From positions 42,856 through 106,855 of the forward strand of contig JADJLX010000004.1 in assembly GCA_016709865.1 (NCBI GenBank): a stretch of 64,000 nt of DNA. The letters run 5' to 3'. Position numbers and translations under genes: made by a program. The notes under the pieces are model-generated. The model ran no database searches. It worked only from the letters and a program-made list of their open reading frames with translations, and was not told the origin of the DNA. The DNA is from Bacteroidales bacterium. Its GTDB lineage: Bacteria > Bacteroidota > Bacteroidia > Bacteroidales > VadinHA17. Shown piece after piece: positions 35,598 to 44,407 of this stretch (its first letter is position 1; every line of letters starts with the position of its first letter).

Positions 35598-36407
35598 ATG
35601 CATATACTTATAATTCCCTGGGATGTTAATCCCGAGATATTCAGGATCGGTGCCTTTGCCGTAAGATGGTACGGGCTGTTGTTTGCATCTTCCTTCCTGT
35701 TTGGTTATATCATTATGAACAGGATCTTCAAAAACGAAAACCTCAATGAAGCAGTTCTCGATCGTCTTACAATATATATGGCCCTTGGAACAATTATTGG
35801 CGCCAGATTAGGGCATTGCCTTTTCTATGAACCTGAATATTACCTGAAGAATCCTCTCGAGATTTTAATGATCTGGCACGGGGGACTTGCAAGTCATGGC
35901 GCATCAATCGGAATTCTTATAGCTGTGTGGCTTTTCGGGAAAAAAGAGAAGAAAGACTATTTCTGGACTCTCGACCGCGTGGCAATTGTCGTCGCCCTCT
36001 CCGGCTTCTTTATCAGGATGGGAAACCTGATGAATTCTGAGATTTACGGTGTTGAAACGACTGTTCCCTGGGGTTTCGTGTTCCTTAGAAACCACGAGGT
36101 TGCACCAAAACATCCGACTCAGATTTATGAAGGACTGGCTTACCTCTTCATTTTTATACTTCTATATAAATTGTACTGGAGAAAAAAAGGAGAACACTAT
36201 CAGGGATTACTTATCAGTCTGATCTGTATCCTTATTTTCACAGCCCGTTTCTTTATTGAGTTCCTGAAAGAAGATCAGGTGGCTTTTGAGGCTACAATGA
36301 AACTCAATATGGGACAATGGCTGAGTATTCCGTTTGTTTTGTTAGGATTTGCACTGTTGTACTGGACCCTGAAAACAAAGAAAACTGCTGTTATTAAGAG
36401 GAAATAA
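35598..36407 (+). CDS. lgt: Prolipoprotein diacylglyceryl transferase
   Basis: A 269-residue polytopic membrane enzyme that transfers diacylglycerol from phosphatidylglycerol to the lipobox Cys. The Lgt signature region HGGLASHGASIGI is present, with the conserved RWYGLLF near the N-terminus, GARLGHCLFYEPEYY, GRMGN-like IRMGNLMNSE, and HPTQIYEGLAY. Seven hydrophobic segments are visible. It supports the many lipoproteins in this window. The stop touches the stop of the converging TetR gene. Confidence 0.95.
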   Translation: MHILIIPWDVNPEIFRIGAFAVRWYGLLFASSFLFGYIIMNRIFKNENLNEAVLDRLTIYMALGTIIGARLGHCLFYEPEYYLKNPLEILMIWHGGLASHGASIGILIAVWLFGKKEKKDYFWTLDRVAIVVALSGFFIRMGNLMNSEIYGVETTVPWGFVFLRNHEVAPKHPTQIYEGLAYLFIFILLYKLYWRKKGEHYQGLLISLICILIFTARFFIEFLKEDQVAFEATMKLNMGQWLSIPFVLLGFALLYWTLKTKKTAVIKRK

Positions 36408-36989
36408 CTACTTTTTTACAATTCCGTGGAAAAGAACATCGAGAATTGCATTTAGTCTGTTCTCAATATTCAACTCTTTCTTTTTCCAGAACAGAGGCAC
36501 TTCCAGACCCTTTAATGTCGTCTGAATTGCCATTGCGGTATATTCGCTGTTCACCACATTAAAAACCTTCTTCCTGGCACCATGCCAGAGAATGAGCCTC
36601 AGCATTGCCAGCTCTTCCCTGTCATACTTTTCCCTTATTGTCTCAATGAAATCAAAGTGATCGAGATTTTTATCGAAGATTGCATTATAGTAATTTGAAA
36701 GTTTTTCGAACGACTTCATCCTTACAAAAACATAGATCTTCATCTTATCGAGGGGAGATTCGACCGACTTTATAGCTGTAGTTAACTCATTTCTAAGGAT
36801 ATTGGCTTCATAAAGTACTACTGCCTCAAAGATATCTTCCTTGCTCTCGAAGTAATAATATATTGAACTTTTACCCATTTTAAGAGCCTTTGCTATCTCA
36901 TCCATAGTGGTTTTCTTAAACCCATAACGGCTGAAAATCTGCCCGGCAGTAATAATTACCTTTCTTCTAAACTCCTCTTTATTAATCAT
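36408..36989 (-). CDS. TetR/AcrR family transcriptional regulator
   Basis: A 193-residue regulator with the N-terminal helix-turn-helix (IITAGQIFSRYGFKKTTMDEIAKALKMGKSSIYYYFESKEDIF) typical of TetR proteins. The C-terminal ligand domain is helical and not assignable. It converges on lgt with no gap, and no target gene is adjacent on its own strand, so the regulon is unknown. Confidence 0.9.
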   Translation of the reverse strand: MINKEEFRRKVIITAGQIFSRYGFKKTTMDEIAKALKMGKSSIYYYFESKEDIFEAVVLYEANILRNELTTAIKSVESPLDKMKIYVFVRMKSFEKLSNYYNAIFDKNLDHFDFIETIREKYDREELAMLRLILWHGARKKVFNVVNSEYTAMAIQTTLKGLEVPLFWKKKELNIENRLNAILDVLFHGIVKK

Positions 36990-37097
36990 ATCCTGAGTTA
37001 TTTTGAATTATTTCCCCATTCCCGGCAAAGATAATACAAATAAAAAAAAACACAAAATCTTCGAATAAACTGGTCGATAATTCGAAAAGTGATGAGT

Positions 37098-37175
37098 TGC
37101 CCCCTGCCCCCTAAAGGGGGTACTGTAACCCTTTGATAATAAAAAAGTCCCCTTTAGGGGATTTAGGGGCTCTTA
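37098..37175. repeat. CCCCCTAAAGGGGG repeat pair
   Basis: GCCCCCTGCCCCCTAAAGGGGG on the left and CCCCTTTAGGGGATTTAGGGG on the right, around an AT-rich centre. It is the same family as 13481-13607 and 45180-45258 and lies in the divergent gap before mtnA. TATTTTTG at 37217-37224 is a possible -7 box for mtnA. Confidence 0.7.
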
Positions 37176-37253
37176 AAGCAGAAACATTTGAAACATCTTC
37201 ATTGTTTATTATTTCGTATTTTTGATAATTAATCTAAGCCGGAGGGAAAACAA

Positions 37254-38363
37254 ATGTTAGTCGAAAACAAAAATTATCAAAGCATTTGGGTCGACGAATC
37301 CGATCCTTCTGTGATAAAGGTTATTGACCAGCAGAAACTTCCGTTTGTTTTCGAAATCAGGGATCTCAGATCTGTTGAAGATGTTTTTTGTGCAATTGAT
37401 GACATGACAGTCAGGGGAGCACCTCTGATTGGTGCCACAGCTGCTTTTGGAATTTATCTGTCAACTCTCGAAATAAATTCCCAGACAAATATCCGCGATC
37501 ATCTTTCAAATGCTGCCCGGTATCTGATCTCATGCCGCCCAACCGCTGTAAACCTTGCCTGGGCTGTTAACAGAGTAATGAATAAACTTAGCTATACTTA
37601 TTCATTAAAATCTTTATCAGACCTTGCATTGGCATCAGCAATTGAAATTTGCGAATTAGAGAAGGAGAATTGCCGGCAGATTGGTATTCATGGACTTAAA
37701 CTCATTGAAGATATAAGCAGGGAAAAGAACGGAGATCCTGTTAACATCTTAACACACTGTAACGCGGGCTGGCTGGCATGCGTCGACTATGGAACTGTTA
37801 CCGCCCCCATATATCTGGCTCGCGAAAAGGGAATTAAAGTACATGTCTGGGTTGACGAGACACGTCCCAGGAATCAGGGAGCAAAACTCACAGCCTGGGA
37901 ACTGGGACAAAATAACGTTCCGCATACTTTAATTCCCGACAATACCGGCGGCCATCTGATGCAACAAAAGATGGTCGATATTGTTATAGTAGGTAGTGAC
38001 CGCACCACAAGAACAGGAGATGTTGCCAATAAGATCGGAACATATCTTAAAGCACTGGCGGCTTTTGACAATAATGTTCCCTTCTATGCTGCACTGCCTT
38101 CTTCAACAATCGATTTCAGCATAAGCAACGGACTGAAAGAAATAAAAGTTGAAGAAAGATCACAGGAGGAGGTCACGCACATTTCAGGAATTAGCGATGG
38201 AAAGATCAGGTCTGTCAGGATCTGTCCGGAAAATACAGAAGCCGCAAACTTTGGCTTCGACATAACTCCGGCCAGATTAGTAACAGGACTGATAACAGAA
38301 AAGGGGATCTGCAAAGCTGCAGAAGAAGACATAAAAATAATGTTCTCAGATAAATTCAATTAA
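37254..38363 (+). CDS. mtnA: S-methyl-5-thioribose-1-phosphate isomerase
   Basis: A 369-residue enzyme of 5'-methylthioadenosine recycling that converts methylthioribose-1-phosphate to methylthioribulose-1-phosphate. Landmarks are RGAPLIGATAAFG, THCNAGWLA with the catalytic Cys, DETRPRNQGAKLTAWEL, and the catalytic Asp in VGSDRTTRTGDVANKIGTY. It overlaps no gene, and the aldolase starts one base after its stop, so the pair is co-transcribed. Confidence 0.94.
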   Translation: MLVENKNYQSIWVDESDPSVIKVIDQQKLPFVFEIRDLRSVEDVFCAIDDMTVRGAPLIGATAAFGIYLSTLEINSQTNIRDHLSNAARYLISCRPTAVNLAWAVNRVMNKLSYTYSLKSLSDLALASAIEICELEKENCRQIGIHGLKLIEDISREKNGDPVNILTHCNAGWLACVDYGTVTAPIYLAREKGIKVHVWVDETRPRNQGAKLTAWELGQNNVPHTLIPDNTGGHLMQQKMVDIVIVGSDRTTRTGDVANKIGTYLKALAAFDNNVPFYAALPSSTIDFSISNGLKEIKVEERSQEEVTHISGISDGKIRSVRICPENTEAANFGFDITPARLVTGLITEKGICKAAEEDIKIMFSDKFN

Positions 38364-38364
38364 T

Positions 38365-38961
38365 ATGGAAGGGTTCGTAAAGTTCAATTGTCACTGGAAC
38401 CAGTCTGGACCAGTTATCTCAGACGAACAGTATGAAATTATAAACTACTGGCGCGAGGTCCTCTATAACATGGATCTTATCGGAGCCTACGAAAACGGGG
38501 TTGCGTTCGGAAACATAAGTATGAGAATACGGGGTGGTAACCAGTTTGTTATTACCGGATCTGCTACAGGCGAGATGTCAGAACTTGAACCCGGACACTA
38601 TGTAAAAGTCAGTTCTTTTAATATAGACGACAATGCCGTACAGTGTATTGGTCCGTTAAAAGCATCATCAGAATCTCTTACACATGCTGCTATCTATTCC
38701 GCCGATCCCGATGCCAATGCCGTAGTACATGTTCACAGCATTGAGCTGTGGAACGAGCTAATCTATAAGGTCCCAACCACAAATCCTTCAATGGATTATG
38801 GCACTATCGGACTTGCTAAAGATATCCTAAGGATCTTTAAGGAACCGGAGGTTTTTGAAAAAAGGATAATAATAATGGCAGGCGACAGAGCAGGTATTTT
38901 AAGCTTTGGTCACGATATGGATGAAGCAGTCAATGTACTGATGGAATACCTGAAAAAATAG
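38365..38961 (+). CDS. Class II aldolase/adducin family protein
   Basis: A 198-residue protein of the fuculose-phosphate aldolase/MtnB fold: GNISMR for phosphate binding, TGSATGEM, KASSESLTHAAIY with the catalytic acid, and the metal-binding VVHVHS. The third metal His, normally in an NHG or GH-x-x-G motif, is not obvious; the site reads MAGDRAGILSFG. With mtnA directly upstream it could be methylthioribulose-1-phosphate dehydratase (MtnB) or an aldolase of the DHAP shunt. I cannot decide between them by reading. Confidence 0.8.
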   Translation: MEGFVKFNCHWNQSGPVISDEQYEIINYWREVLYNMDLIGAYENGVAFGNISMRIRGGNQFVITGSATGEMSELEPGHYVKVSSFNIDDNAVQCIGPLKASSESLTHAAIYSADPDANAVVHVHSIELWNELIYKVPTTNPSMDYGTIGLAKDILRIFKEPEVFEKRIIIMAGDRAGILSFGHDMDEAVNVLMEYLKK

Positions 38962-39035
38962 ATGTGATTTTTTTCTTTTTATAAGACTATTGCATAATTA
39001 CATTCAAATAACTAATATTGCAGTCCGATTTTATT

Positions 39036-39078
39036 GGGCCCATAGCTCATCCCGATAGCTATCGGGAGGTTAGGGCAC
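39036..39078 (+). pseudogene. Truncated CAU-tRNA 5' copy with 18-bp palindrome in the D-loop
   Basis: GGGCCCATAGCTCA is identical to positions 1-14 of the intact tRNA downstream. TCCCGATAGCTATCGGGA (39050-39067) replaces the GCT at positions 15-17, and GGTTAGGGCAC continues from G18. The rest of the tRNA is missing. It starts 70 bases upstream of the intact gene on the same strand, exactly parallel to the tRNA-Val fragment at 21335-21377. Confidence 0.8.
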
Positions 39079-39105
39079 AAGACAGGTTGGAAGAAAATAA
39101 ATTTC

Positions 39106-39180
39106 GGGCCCATAGCTCAGCTGGTTAGTAGCACCTGACTCATAATCAGGGGGTCGCTGGTTCGAGCCCAGCTGGGCCCA
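39106..39180 (+). tRNA. tRNA with CAU anticodon (Ile2 likely, Met possible)
   Basis: Acceptor GGGCCCA/TGGGCCC with discriminator A, anticodon stem CCTGA/TCAGG with loop CTCATAA, and T-arm GCTGG-TTCGAGC-CCAGC. The acceptor and T-arm resemble tRNA-Ile2 (lysidine type) more than elongator Met. The D-arm reads GCTC...TAGC instead of GAGC, because of an extra T, which breaks one stem pair. Confidence 0.88.
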
Positions 39181-39184
39181 CATT

Positions 39185-39230
39185 AAAAAGAGTGAGAGCG
39201 TGAGCGAGAGCGAACGAACTCACTCTTTTT
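39185..39230 (+). terminator. tRNA terminator hairpin in a GAGTGAG word array
   Basis: A perfect 12-bp stem, AAAAAGAGTGAG (39185-39196) and CTCACTCTTTTT (39219-39230). Extra GAGCGAGAGCG and CTCGCTCTCAC words extend the pairing potential to about 39256. Confidence 0.7.
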
Positions 39231-39285
39231 CTCATAACTCGCTCTCACACTCACACTTTTCTTATTGCGCCAGGTTTACTACTTT

Positions 39286-40860
39286 TTATCTGCCGTACAT
39301 CTGTTTTGCAGAAGGTACCATTATAACATTCAGTTCCGGATCCGGCATGTCAGGATCTAGTGGAAAAATAGGCCTTACAACACGTTTATATGGGAGACTT
39401 TTAAAATCCTGATCAACACTTCCCCGTGTCTGAGCCATAACCCAATCGGCCTGCATATCATACCACTGACTCACGAGATAACCCTGCTTTACCATTATAA
39501 TATCCATTTTCTTAGGATCAATTCCTGTACCTGCCAAGTTTGGTGTGGGTGAAGATGTCCCCACAACCACATATATGCTTCCTGTTTTAATAATCGCTAT
39601 GTCAGGAAGCCTCCTGTTCGGGGGTGATTTACTTTCTGATTGCTGGTCATTCTTTTGAACAGGAGTGACATATATTACTGTACCTGATAAACGAACAGGA
39701 GCTTCATATGAATTATCTGTCATTGCGCCTACAAAAGCCTCTGCCTGACCACCAATACCGGCTTTTCGGGCGGCCTCCACCATTTCGCTTCCCGGAATAG
39801 AGCAATAAAGCAGGCTTTTTCCTTTGGGAGTCTTAAATTCCGGCCGCTTCAATACTCTTGCCAGAGTCCAGGTCACTTCACCTGAACCGCCACCTCCAGG
39901 ATTGTCGCCCATATCGCTGATTAAGAAAGGTCTTTTATTGCTGGCAACAGCCAGATCAATGCATTTTTCGAGGGGATACCCTGGCGCTTCTAAACTGAAC
40001 TGCCGGCGCACATCCCAGAATCTCTGAGCAAGCTTTTTTGCACCGCTTTCCACCTGATTTTTATCATCACCTACTACCATAACCACACCCTGATTACGTC
40101 TCTCGTCTCCCCATACATAGCCTATCCAAATACCAGCATCCACCACCCCGGGCAACGACTCCACTTCAGGTACCATTGCGTAGAGTGATTTGGCCGGTTC
40201 TACCCGGGTACTTGTCCACTCGCCTGAGAGAAGTACAGGGACTGCTACCCAGGCTTTATAAGCCGGACGTCCCTTTCCCGACGATAATCGCTCAAGCAGA
40301 TTAACCACGCCACGACGATGTGATTCAACCGCATCATCATGAGGTGCTTTACGATATGTGGTAATAAGGTCAGAGTAGAGAGCCACACGCCAGGAGACAT
40401 TTCCGTGAAGGTCCATAGTTGTTGTGACAAGGGCGTCGTTACCTATCACAGCCCTTACTCTCTCCATAAATTCCCCCTCCGGATCATCAACACCTTCAAC
40501 ACTACAAGCACCATGATTGTAAAACCAGAATGCATCGTAAGGCATGTTACTCCGGATAGTCTCAAGCGCATTATTAACAAAAGTCTCAAATGATTCTCTG
40601 GTTACCGGCCCTCGTCCGCTGCCTCCACCAATTAAAGAAGGAAGCCAGACTGCAGACTGACCCATAACGGAATCCTTACTAAGATAGGCTGGCAAAGAAA
40701 GCGTCCTACCTGTCAAAGCCTGCCGGTTGGGCATAAAAACGCTGTTTTCAATCTGTATTCCGGCAATTCCTATACGTGGTTTCTTCTGCTGTGCAGAGGC
40801 ATTGGTAATAAACAACACTGACAACAGACAGAATTTCAGGAGCAATAAATTGATCTTCAT
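39286..40860 (-). CDS. M81 family metallopeptidase (MlrC-like), exported
   Basis: A 524-residue protein; the Met at 40860 begins a signal peptide (MKINLLLLKFCLLSVLFITNASAQ). The mature protein matches the MlrC/M81 family by its N-terminal RIGIAGIQIENSVFMP, the MDLHGN metal segment, YRKAPHDDA, and ISDMGDNPGGGGSGE. MlrC proteins cleave linear microcystin or related peptides; here the natural substrate is unknown. An exporter of the Fsr type and a cyanophycinase-like peptidase follow upstream on the same strand. Confidence 0.86.
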   Translation of the reverse strand: MKINLLLLKFCLLSVLFITNASAQQKKPRIGIAGIQIENSVFMPNRQALTGRTLSLPAYLSKDSVMGQSAVWLPSLIGGGSGRGPVTRESFETFVNNALETIRSNMPYDAFWFYNHGACSVEGVDDPEGEFMERVRAVIGNDALVTTTMDLHGNVSWRVALYSDLITTYRKAPHDDAVESHRRGVVNLLERLSSGKGRPAYKAWVAVPVLLSGEWTSTRVEPAKSLYAMVPEVESLPGVVDAGIWIGYVWGDERRNQGVVMVVGDDKNQVESGAKKLAQRFWDVRRQFSLEAPGYPLEKCIDLAVASNKRPFLISDMGDNPGGGGSGEVTWTLARVLKRPEFKTPKGKSLLYCSIPGSEMVEAARKAGIGGQAEAFVGAMTDNSYEAPVRLSGTVIYVTPVQKNDQQSESKSPPNRRLPDIAIIKTGSIYVVVGTSSPTPNLAGTGIDPKKMDIIMVKQGYLVSQWYDMQADWVMAQTRGSVDQDFKSLPYKRVVRPIFPLDPDMPDPELNVIMVPSAKQMYGR

Positions 40861-41012
40861 TTTTTTGATTATTAACACATTAATATGTTTATAATAATAT
40901 TGTATTTGATTTACAGTACATTAATAATTAGTAATATTAATCAATAACTGGAAAATTTCGCCAGGCTTTCCGCCAGATTTAATGAAAATCCGTGAAAAAC
41001 AATAAAAGATCA

Positions 41013-41039
41013 AAGGAACCTCGTGTTGCGAGGATCCTT
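41013..41039 (-). terminator. Terminator of the Fsr-like exporter gene
   Basis: An 11-bp stem with one mismatch, AAGGAACCTCG (41013-41023) and CGAGGATCCTT (41029-41039), directly after the stop of the minus-strand exporter gene. T-rich bases follow on that strand. Confidence 0.7.
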
Positions 41040-41040
41040 G

Positions 41041-42258
41041 TTATTTTCTTTTAGTTCCTATATCAGGCAGAAAAACAGTGAGCACACCGATAAGCGGTAA
41101 GAAAGCGCAGACATGATAAACATAATCTATGCTGGTTGCATCAGCCAGCTTTCCGAGTAAAGCCGATCCCAATCCTCCCATGCCAAAGGCAAAACCAAAG
41201 AATAATCCCGAAATCATTCCTATTTTGCCGGGAATAAGTTCCTGTGCATAAACAAGTATCGCTGAAAATGCTGAGGCAAGTATCACACCTATCATTATAC
41301 TTAGAACAGTCGTCCAGAAGAGGTTGGCATAAGGCAACAATAAAGTAAAGGGCGCGACACCCAGGATTGAGAACCATATAACATACTTTCTTCCCACCCG
41401 GTCTCCAATGGGTCCGCCCAGAAGTGTTCCTGTGGCTATTGCAAAAAGAAACAGGAACAGATGGACTTGTGAACTTTGTATCGATACACTGAACTTATGA
41501 ATAAGGTAAAAAGTAAAATAACTAGTGATGGATGCCATATAGAAATATTTTGAAAAGATAAGGATCAGAAGAATTCCTACTGACCAGGCGACTTTTGCTT
41601 TCGACAAATCATGCCCTTTTGATATTGCAGTAACTTTCTTCCGCATATTTAAATGTTGAGTATACCAGCTACCAACATTGATAAGCACAATAATCGCAAG
41701 CAGGGCAAGTATTGAAAACCATAGGATACTCGACTGCCCGAATGGAACGATGATCAAAGCTGCAAGTATGGGGCCCAGTGAACTTCCCATATTGCCACCT
41801 ACCTGAAAAATGGATTGGGCAAGTCCCCTGCGGCCGCCTGAAGCCATATAGGCAACCTTCGATGCTTCAGGGTGAAAAACAGATGATCCTGTTCCGATTA
41901 CAGCTACCGAGACCAAAAGCAAAGCATAAGTATTTGCCTGAGAAAGGAGGATTAACCCCAGGAGCGTAAAAACCATGCCTACAGCAAGAGAATAAGGTTG
42001 CGGTTTACGATCGGTATACAATCCGATAAGCGGCTGAAACAATGAGGCTGTTAACTGAAATACAAGGGTGATGATCCCTATTTGTGAGAAGTTAAGGTGA
42101 AAAGAATCTTTAACCACCGGATATATGGAAGGTATAATGGACTGAATGGTATCGTTAAGAAGGTGAGAGAAGCTAATTGATAATAAAATGGAAAATATTG
42201 TTTTCCCGGCGATATCACTGGCTAGTTCTGCTGAAGTCTGATTGTCCTGATTTTGCAT
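41041..42258 (-). CDS. MFS transporter, fosmidomycin-resistance (Fsr) type
   Basis: A 405-residue transporter with 12 predicted membrane helices. I chose the Met at 42258 (MQNQDNQTSAEL); a Met at 42318 would add a hydrophobic stretch unlike the family. The N-terminal SISFSHLLNDTIQSIIPSIYP and GLYTDRKPQPYSLAVGM are typical of Fsr exporters, as is STGSSVFHPEASKVAYMASGGRRGLAQSIFQVGGN-like sequence in the middle. The natural substrate is unknown. Confidence 0.88.
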   Translation of the reverse strand: MQNQDNQTSAELASDIAGKTIFSILLSISFSHLLNDTIQSIIPSIYPVVKDSFHLNFSQIGIITLVFQLTASLFQPLIGLYTDRKPQPYSLAVGMVFTLLGLILLSQANTYALLLVSVAVIGTGSSVFHPEASKVAYMASGGRRGLAQSIFQVGGNMGSSLGPILAALIIVPFGQSSILWFSILALLAIIVLINVGSWYTQHLNMRKKVTAISKGHDLSKAKVAWSVGILLILIFSKYFYMASITSYFTFYLIHKFSVSIQSSQVHLFLFLFAIATGTLLGGPIGDRVGRKYVIWFSILGVAPFTLLLPYANLFWTTVLSIMIGVILASAFSAILVYAQELIPGKIGMISGLFFGFAFGMGGLGSALLGKLADATSIDYVYHVCAFLPLIGVLTVFLPDIGTKRK

Positions 42259-42351
42259 ATTTCTGAAAATAAATCTGGCAAAAATAAACATCCATTGGTA
42301 ATGAATGTAAAAAAACAATCAAATTATAGCTTGTCAGGATTGCAAGATAAA

Positions 42352-43209
42352 TCAGTTTACAATTTTTCTTTCCCTAAGATTGTATTTGTCGCCTTCGCGC
42401 AGAAAATAGAAAATCTGTCCTTTTTCTGGTAATTTCTTAAACTCTGATCCTTCCCTCGACCAGAATTTCCCATCATAAACGACAACATAGCTTTTCCCGA
42501 CAACTTCAAATATCTCTCCCTTAACTATTATTGCTGTCGACTCATCAATTCCAATTCCAAGTAATTCCGGACGATTCCTGAGTATTTCAAACATATCAAA
42601 CTGCCGGTTTCTGGCTAGTACGTGCTGATCAATGGCGACATTCTTCAGAAAGCCAAATCCCTCCTGATGATCACCCATCATAATCTGGTTATTTTTTGTA
42701 TCTCCCCGTACCAGAAAACTGCCCTGTATTGTAGCTCCGGCCGAAGAGCCTCCGATTGTACCTCCTTTTTCGAGAACCTTCCATAACATCTTTTCAGTCA
42801 GTGTATTCTTATATGCGTCAACAAGTCTCCATTGACGCCCCCCACTGAACCAAACCAGCTTAGCATCTAAAAGCGGCTTCACAAATGCCTCGGTATTAGC
42901 TACATTTCTGTCGTTTGTGTGAAGAACAGTGACATTGGTTGCACCCATTTTTCTGAGCAATCCTGCTTCACCAAAATTTTCATCATAGTTTTCCCGCCCG
43001 TCAGCTGTTGGAATAACCACAATCGGAATTTGAAGACCTCCGCTGATTTCCATTATTTTTTTGTTCAGCGATTCACTTATTTCACCTCCGCCAATTATAA
43101 TGAGTGTCCCGTTTGCAGGCCCTGATGAAAATTCCTGATTCCTGGTATTCTGTCCGCAAAGTGAAAGAAAATTTAGTAATAAAATAAAAATGAGGTAGTT
43201 GGTTTTCAT
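42352..43209 (-). CDS. Cyanophycinase-like S51 peptidase, exported
   Basis: A 285-residue protein with an N-terminal signal peptide (MKTNYLIFILLLNFLSLCGQ). The S51 nucleophile elbow GGSSAGATIQG is intact, and GGGEISESLNKKIMEISGG, VWFSGGRQWRLVDA and LGIGIDESTAIIV match cyanophycinases. It would hydrolyse beta-aspartyl-arginine or similar peptides outside the cytoplasm. It is upstream of the Fsr-like gene, separated by 93 bases, and divergent from dus. Confidence 0.88.
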   Translation of the reverse strand: MKTNYLIFILLLNFLSLCGQNTRNQEFSSGPANGTLIIIGGGEISESLNKKIMEISGGLQIPIVVIPTADGRENYDENFGEAGLLRKMGATNVTVLHTNDRNVANTEAFVKPLLDAKLVWFSGGRQWRLVDAYKNTLTEKMLWKVLEKGGTIGGSSAGATIQGSFLVRGDTKNNQIMMGDHQEGFGFLKNVAIDQHVLARNRQFDMFEILRNRPELLGIGIDESTAIIVKGEIFEVVGKSYVVVYDGKFWSREGSEFKKLPEKGQIFYFLREGDKYNLRERKIVN

Positions 43210-43312
43210 TTCGAATAATATCAGTTTTCAACTCAAATCTAATAAATAATCAATCTCCGGAACCCCATAAGATTAATTTTAGATGAAAATCCATGTTTGA
43301 GTCCGGTTTTAC

Positions 43313-43320
43313 TATTTTTG
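43313..43320 (+). promoter_or_regulatory. -7 element TATTTTTG upstream of dus
   Basis: It matches TAnnTTTG and ends 21 bases before ATG 43342. It supports that start over the in-frame ATG at 43297, which would lie upstream of the promoter box. Confidence 0.5.
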
Positions 43321-43341
43321 TCCCAGACCGGATACAAAATT

Positions 43342-44307
43342 ATGCCTACAATTTATTCATCACCACTTCAGGGATTTACTGATTTCAGGTTTCGTAATGC
43401 TTACCAGAAGTTTTTTGGAGGGATCGACATGTATATTGCTCCATATATCCGGTTGAATGGAAAAATGGAGATAAAACCAGGCAGTGAACGGGATATTCTG
43501 CCTGAAAATAATAGTACGCTTAGTCTTGTTCCTCAGATAATTACCAAAGATGCCGATGAGTTTTTGTTTGTGGCAAAGTATATTCAAAACCTTGGATATA
43601 CTGAGCTGAACTGGAATCTGGGCTGCCCGTATCCAATGGTTGCAAAACGGGGAATGGGTTCTGGTTTACTCAGTAGCCCTGAGAAGATTAACGAAATTCT
43701 AACAAGGGTATTTGCAGAAACAGATATTCAGGTGTCGGTAAAAATGAGATTGGGCTATGAAAGTCCGCAGGAGATATTTAAGGTTTTACCTGTGCTGGAG
43801 AGATTCCGTCTGGCAAATATCACAATACATACCCGGATCGGAAAACAGATGTACAAAGGAGATGTTGATCTGAAAACCTTTGAAGAGTGCCTCGCACTAA
43901 CATCTCATAAAATCTTTTATAACGGTGATATTACTTCCGTACAAAGTTTCAGGGAATTGAAAGATCGTTTCCCGGCAATCAATAACTGGATGATAGGCAG
44001 AGGTTTGATTTCTGACCCATTCTTACCGGCTATGATAAAAACTGATAATTCAGTCTATCCAGAAAACAGATACGCAATATTTAACTCTTTTCACGACGCC
44101 CTCTTTTCTTCATATGAAGAGGCTTTATCGGGACAGAAACATCTTCTGATGAAAATGTATCCCCTCTGGGAGTACTTTATTCACTCCTTTCCCAACTCTC
44201 CAAAAGGTCTGAAAAAAATTAAAAAGGCCCGTAACACAGGTGATTACAGGGACGCAGTTAAACAAATTATAAACAACGAAGCAGTTAAGGGAGCGATGCT
44301 CACTTAA
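43342..44307 (+). CDS. tRNA-dihydrouridine synthase
   Basis: A 321-residue flavoprotein that reduces uridine in the D-loop of tRNA. It starts with the FMN-binding YSSPLQGFTDFRFRNAY. The catalytic Cys is in NWNLGCPYPMVAKRGMGSGLL, followed by KMRLGYE, HTRIGKQMYKG and FYNGDI, with GRGLISDPFL near the end. The order fits DusC-like short Dus enzymes. ATG 43342 is preferred because of the promoter box at 43313. Confidence 0.92.
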   Translation: MPTIYSSPLQGFTDFRFRNAYQKFFGGIDMYIAPYIRLNGKMEIKPGSERDILPENNSTLSLVPQIITKDADEFLFVAKYIQNLGYTELNWNLGCPYPMVAKRGMGSGLLSSPEKINEILTRVFAETDIQVSVKMRLGYESPQEIFKVLPVLERFRLANITIHTRIGKQMYKGDVDLKTFEECLALTSHKIFYNGDITSVQSFRELKDRFPAINNWMIGRGLISDPFLPAMIKTDNSVYPENRYAIFNSFHDALFSSYEEALSGQKHLLMKMYPLWEYFIHSFPNSPKGLKKIKKARNTGDYRDAVKQIINNEAVKGAMLT

Positions 44308-44407
44308 GCCTCTGATGGGATTAGAAAAATTTTTAAACCACAAACATATCCTCATAGTGTTTGTTTATCCTTTAGAATTATTTTTACTTTAAATCAGATA
44401 TATAACT

